DNA from: JBMNRY01 sp050944915
GTDB taxonomy: Bacteria; Bacillota; Limnochordia; JAAZLZ01
NCBI GenBank assembly: GCA_050944915.1
Contig: JBMNRY010000085.1
Location: 1-8,390 of the forward strand
Direction: 5' to 3'
DNA: 8,390 nucleotides
Part shown: one piece after another, positions 5,850 through 8,390 of the stretch
How the letters are laid out: each line of letters starts with the position of its first letter
Position numbering within the stretch: position 1 is the first letter of the stretch
Position numbers and translations under genes: made by a program
The notes under the pieces: generated by a model
What the model was told of the DNA's origin: nothing
Database searches by the model: none
What the model saw: only the letters and a program-made list of their open reading frames with translations

Positions 5850-6695
5850 ATGGATTTCATTCGTGGAGGTTGTTTTTTGGGCGCGGGCCGGGAACCGGCT
5901 CGCATCGCCCTTTTTGGTGTGCCCCTCGATCAGACCACCAGCTTCCGCCCCGGTACTCGATTCGCCCCGGGGAAGGTCCGGGAAGTATCGGAGAATCTGG
6001 AGGAGTACTCACCTATGCTAGATCGGGAACTGGGGGAAGCTAGTTTTGCCGATCTAGGGGATGTGGATCTCGTTCCCGGTCAGCTGGAGGTTAACCTAGA
6101 GCGCATCGAAAGAGTTGGTGCTACGTTGGCCCGTCAGGGACAAATCCCCTTGGCCATCGGCGGGGAACACCTCATCAGTTATCCCTTGGTCAAAGGTCTC
6201 CTGGAGACCCATCCCGATTTACTCTTTATTCAGTTGGATGCCCATGCCGACTTAAGGGCGGACTACTTAGGACAACCCCTATCCCACGCTAGTGTTGTCC
6301 GCCGCGTCGTCGAATTATTGGGCGGGGAGCGGGTTTACCAATTGGGTATCCGCTCCGGCACTAGGGATGAATTTGCCTACGGCTGCCGGGAGACCCGCTT
6401 TTTCCCCGGGGAAGTACTAGCCCCCTTAGGGGAATTGGTGCAAGGTTTTGGGGATAGGCCCATCTATTTAAGTATCGATATCGATGTGGTCGACCCTGCC
6501 TTTGCCCCCGGCACGGGGACCCCTGAACCGGGGGGCATTACCAGCGGAGAGCTTTTGGAAGGCTTGTATCTTCTGCAGGGGATCAATTTAGTAGGTATGG
6601 ATATCGTGGAATTATGTCCACCGGCGGACAGCGGGGATATCACCGCCATGTTGGTGGCTAAACTAATCCGGGAGACTTGCTTAATCTGGGGTTGA
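5850..6695 (+). CDS. speB: Agmatinase (agmatine ureohydrolase) family protein
   Basis: The enzyme hydrolyses agmatine to putrescine and urea with a two-manganese centre. The 281 residues contain every metal ligand of the ureohydrolase family: His107 in IGGEH, Asp130/His132/Asp134 in LDAHADLR, and Asp210/Asp212 in SIDIDVVDPAFAPGTGTPEPGG (split here by position 210-229), plus Glu254 in DIVELCPP. The early GVPLDQTTSFRPGTRFAP segment is typical of agmatinases rather than arginases, and the genes for making and using its substrate lie just upstream, which supports agmatinase over formiminoglutamase, guanidinobutyrase or arginase. It could equally act on N1-aminopropylagmatine if SpeE works on agmatine. 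It follows speE by 13 nt and precedes the GerMN gene by 15 nt. The start could be three residues earlier (5841). Confidence 0.93.
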   Translation: MDFIRGGCFLGAGREPARIALFGVPLDQTTSFRPGTRFAPGKVREVSENLEEYSPMLDRELGEASFADLGDVDLVPGQLEVNLERIERVGATLARQGQIPLAIGGEHLISYPLVKGLLETHPDLLFIQLDAHADLRADYLGQPLSHASVVRRVVELLGGERVYQLGIRSGTRDEFAYGCRETRFFPGEVLAPLGELVQGFGDRPIYLSIDIDVVDPAFAPGTGTPEPGGITSGELLEGLYLLQGINLVGMDIVELCPPADSGDITAMLVAKLIRETCLIWG

Positions 6696-6697
6696 TC

Positions 6698-6705
6698 AGG
6701 AGGGG
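6698..6705 (+). promoter_or_regulatory. Ribosome binding site supporting a GTG start
   Basis: AGGAGGGG, with its AGGAGG core 7 nt before the GTG at 6711, supports this non-ATG start. The resulting N-terminus, MRKVAAVLVILL, is a sensible membrane anchor. Confidence 0.8.
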
Positions 6706-6710
6706 TTTAG

Positions 6711-7313
6711 GTGCGTAAAGTGGCCGCGGTGTTAGTCATCCTGCTTATCCTAGGCGGTGTTTTTTATGTCCAACAAACCTCGGAGCGGGGAGGACAGCGC
6801 CTGCGGAATTTGGAGGAACAATTAGATCGGCTCCGGAGGGAAAACGAAGCTTTGCGAGAAGAATTAGAAAGGACCCGTTCTCAATTGAAGGAGGGGCACC
6901 CGGTAACCCTGTACTTCATCGAGGCCGGGGAGCGGGATTTCTACCTAGTTCCAGAAACACGGATTGTGCGGGGAGAGGACTTGCCTACAGCTGCCCTAAG
7001 GGAGCTAGCTGCCGGGCCGGGACCGGACTCCCCGTTAAATCGTTGTTTGCCCCCGGGTACAAAGGTCCTGGGCGTAGAAATTAAGGACAAGATCGCCCAG
7101 TGTAATTTCAGTCAAGAAATCATTACTAATTTTAACTGGGGTTCCAGTCTGGAAGCTTTAATGGTGAAAGCCATCGCCAATACTTTAACGGAATTTCCCG
7201 CGATCGAAGGGGTCCTGATCTTGGTTGAAGGAGAAACGGTGGAGACCATCGGAGGTCATTTAAGCGCCGATGAAATCTTTCGGCGGGATGAAGAGGTAGT
7301 GCGCCGCAGTTAG
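6711..7313 (+). CDS. Membrane-anchored coiled-coil protein with GerMN (spore germination/sporulation) domain
   Basis: The 200-residue protein starts with a short positive end and one hydrophobic segment (about residues 4-20, VAAVLVILLILGGVFYV) with no lipobox cysteine, so it is probably anchored in the membrane with the rest outside. Residues about 30-60 form a highly charged heptad-like helix (LRNLEEQLDRLRRENEALRE), a likely coiled coil. From about 64 on is a GerMN domain: VTLYFIE, the TAALRELAAGPGPDSPL helix region, LPPGTKVLGVEIKDKIAQCNFS, and a C-terminal VETIGGHLSADE. In Bacillus GerM takes part in sporulation and germination and carries two such domains; this protein has one. A similar single-domain layout is found in many Gram-positive proteins of unclear role, so sporulation function is inferred. 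It sits inside the polyamine-argS operon, 15 nt after speB and 19 nt before argS. Confidence 0.85.
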   Translation: MRKVAAVLVILLILGGVFYVQQTSERGGQRLRNLEEQLDRLRRENEALREELERTRSQLKEGHPVTLYFIEAGERDFYLVPETRIVRGEDLPTAALRELAAGPGPDSPLNRCLPPGTKVLGVEIKDKIAQCNFSQEIITNFNWGSSLEALMVKAIANTLTEFPAIEGVLILVEGETVETIGGHLSADEIFRRDEEVVRRS

Positions 7314-7332
7314 TTATGGAGGGATTGGTGGA

Positions 7333-8390
7333 ATGGACTTTATCGCGGAACAACGGGAAAAGCTAGGGGAATTGCTAAAAAGAACGGTGGAGAAGTGTAT
7401 CGCTGCCGGTTTACTGAAGGTGGAGCCGGTCGATGAGGTATACTTAGAGATCCCCCGCTCGGTTGAACACGGCCATTTAGCAACCAACTTGGCCTTAACT
7501 TTGAGCAAAGAAGCGGGGCTGCCTCCCCGCCAAGTGGCCCAAATTCTCCTCGAACAGCTGGATTATGGGGATTTACCGGTGGCGAAGGGAGAAGTAGCCG
7601 GTCCCGGTTTCATAAATTTCCATCTCGATGAGGCTTGGTGGGGCAAGCTTCTAAGGGGGATTATCGAAAAGGGAGCCAAGTACGGCCAGCGGGATGGGGA
7701 AGCCCGGCGGGAGCGGATCCAATTGGAATTCGTCAGCGCTAATCCGACAGGCCCCATGAATGTGGTCAACGCCAGAGCCGCCGCGGTCGGGGATAGTTTG
7801 GCCCGCCTTTTGAAGGCCATCGGTTACCAGGTGGAAAAGGAGTTCTACGTCAATGATGCCGGCGCCCAGGCCAACCAGTTTGCCCGTTCCTTGGAAGCCC
7901 GGTATCTACAGCTCCAAGGTCAAGAGGCGGAGGTTCCCGCCGATGGCTATCCCGGGGAATATGTACGGGAATTGGCGGAGGAATTGGCCCGGGAGCATCC
8001 CCAGTTGGCGGAAATGGATCCCGAAGAACGTTTAGCCTTCTTCCAGCGGGAGGGACTAGATCGGATGGTCCAATGGCAGCGGGCCGATTTGGAAGCCTTC
8101 GGCGTTGTCTTCGATCATTGGTACCGGGAGAAGACCCTCCACCAGGCGGGCAAGGTAGAACAGGTGGTCAAAGATCTTCAAGCCAAGGGCTTCGTTTATG
8201 AAGAGGATGGTGCCCTGTGGTTCGCCTCCACCCGCTTCGGTGATGATAAAGACCGGGTCGTCGTCCGCAAGGAAGGTATGCCCACCTACTTGGCGGCAGA
8301 TATCGCCTATCACCAAGATAAGTTTAACCGTGGTTTCCATAAGGTCATCGATATTTGGGGACCTGATCACCACGGTTATATCGCGCGTAT
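7333..8390 (+). CDS. argS: Arginyl-tRNA synthetase (partial, C-terminus outside window)
   Basis: This class I synthetase charges tRNA-Arg. The frame is open from the ATG at 7333 to the right edge, giving 352 of an expected 550-570 residues. GGAGGG (7318-7323) lies 9 nt before the start. Residues 1 to about 100 form the ArgRS-specific N-terminal domain (RSVEHGHLATNLAL at 42-55 and GPGFINFHLD at 90-99). The catalytic domain opens with LEFVSANPTGP (131-141), then MNVVNARAAAVGDSLARLL, then FYVNDAGAQANQF (171-183), a typical ArgRS block. Near the edge are FASTRFGDDKDRVVVRKEG, PTYLAADIAYH and WGPDHHGYIAR, all family signatures. The class I HIGH motif reads NVVN (bases 7759-7770) instead of the usual HVGH or HMGN. 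The anticodon-binding domain and the KMSKS region lie outside. It is the last visible gene of the polyamine operon. Confidence 0.96.
   Translation, partial: MDFIAEQREKLGELLKRTVEKCIAAGLLKVEPVDEVYLEIPRSVEHGHLATNLALTLSKEAGLPPRQVAQILLEQLDYGDLPVAKGEVAGPGFINFHLDEAWWGKLLRGIIEKGAKYGQRDGEARRERIQLEFVSANPTGPMNVVNARAAAVGDSLARLLKAIGYQVEKEFYVNDAGAQANQFARSLEARYLQLQGQEAEVPADGYPGEYVRELAEELAREHPQLAEMDPEERLAFFQREGLDRMVQWQRADLEAFGVVFDHWYREKTLHQAGKVEQVVKDLQAKGFVYEEDGALWFASTRFGDDKDRVVVRKEGMPTYLAADIAYHQDKFNRGFHKVIDIWGPDHHGYIAR

Noticed and set aside
7853..8035. Small plus-strand frame of 60 codons inside argS
   Set aside because: It is out of frame within a well-conserved part of argS, is Arg/Pro/Trp-rich and has no supporting signals.
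1..8390. Search for tRNA/rRNA genes, CRISPR repeats, insertion sequences, attachment sites, toxin-antitoxin or defence genes
   Set aside because: No cloverleaf-like segments, regularly spaced repeats, transposase motifs or accessory-type genes were seen by eye; all long conserved frames are core metabolism, translation or sporulation-type genes.

Overview
The window looks like ordinary chromosomal DNA from a GC-moderate, anaerobic-type member of the Bacillota (Firmicutes), probably one of the deep, partly thermophilic Clostridia/Limnochordia-like lineages. The reasons are a Rex redox repressor, menaquinone genes, formate-tetrahydrofolate ligase, a Bacillus-like spermidine synthase, a pyruvoyl arginine decarboxylase, a GerMN (spore germination/sporulation) protein and strong AGGAGG-type ribosome binding sites. 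The lineage is inferred from gene content; no species can be named. No mobile element, CRISPR array, phage gene, tRNA or rRNA was seen.

Region 1 (1-2091, + strand): the 3' part of rex (cut by the window edge), then menG/ubiE (2-nt gap) and a trans-polyprenyl diphosphate synthase of the HepT/IspB type (10-nt gap). This looks like one operon joining NADH/NAD+ sensing to two steps of menaquinone synthesis. It ends in a 12-bp perfect hairpin (2092-2119) that also lies just beyond the end of the convergent operon.

Region 2 (2122-4202, - strand): fhs (formate-tetrahydrofolate ligase) followed 11 nt later by ndk (nucleoside diphosphate kinase). The pair feeds one-carbon and nucleotide metabolism; fhs could also serve a Wood-Ljungdahl pathway.

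Region 3 (4203-4526): a 324-bp divergent intergenic region with a good extended -10 promoter for the rightward operon and three GC-rich, palindrome-like CCCCGGGG-type motifs of unknown meaning.

Region 4 (4527-8390, + strand): a tight polyamine operon. Pyruvoyl-dependent arginine decarboxylase makes agmatine, spermidine synthase (SpeE) transfers aminopropyl groups, and agmatinase (SpeB) releases urea. It is followed by a membrane-anchored coiled-coil GerMN protein and argS, which runs off the right edge. Arginine supply, polyamine synthesis and arginyl-tRNA charging are thus physically linked. SpeD, the source of the aminopropyl donor, is not in the window.

I did not find a previously undescribed system. 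The points most worth a second look are the noncanonical HIGH motif of ArgS, the gene order argDC-speE-speB (which would also fit an aminopropylagmatine route), the unexplained palindromes in the intergenic region, and the rex-menG-prenyl synthase coupling.
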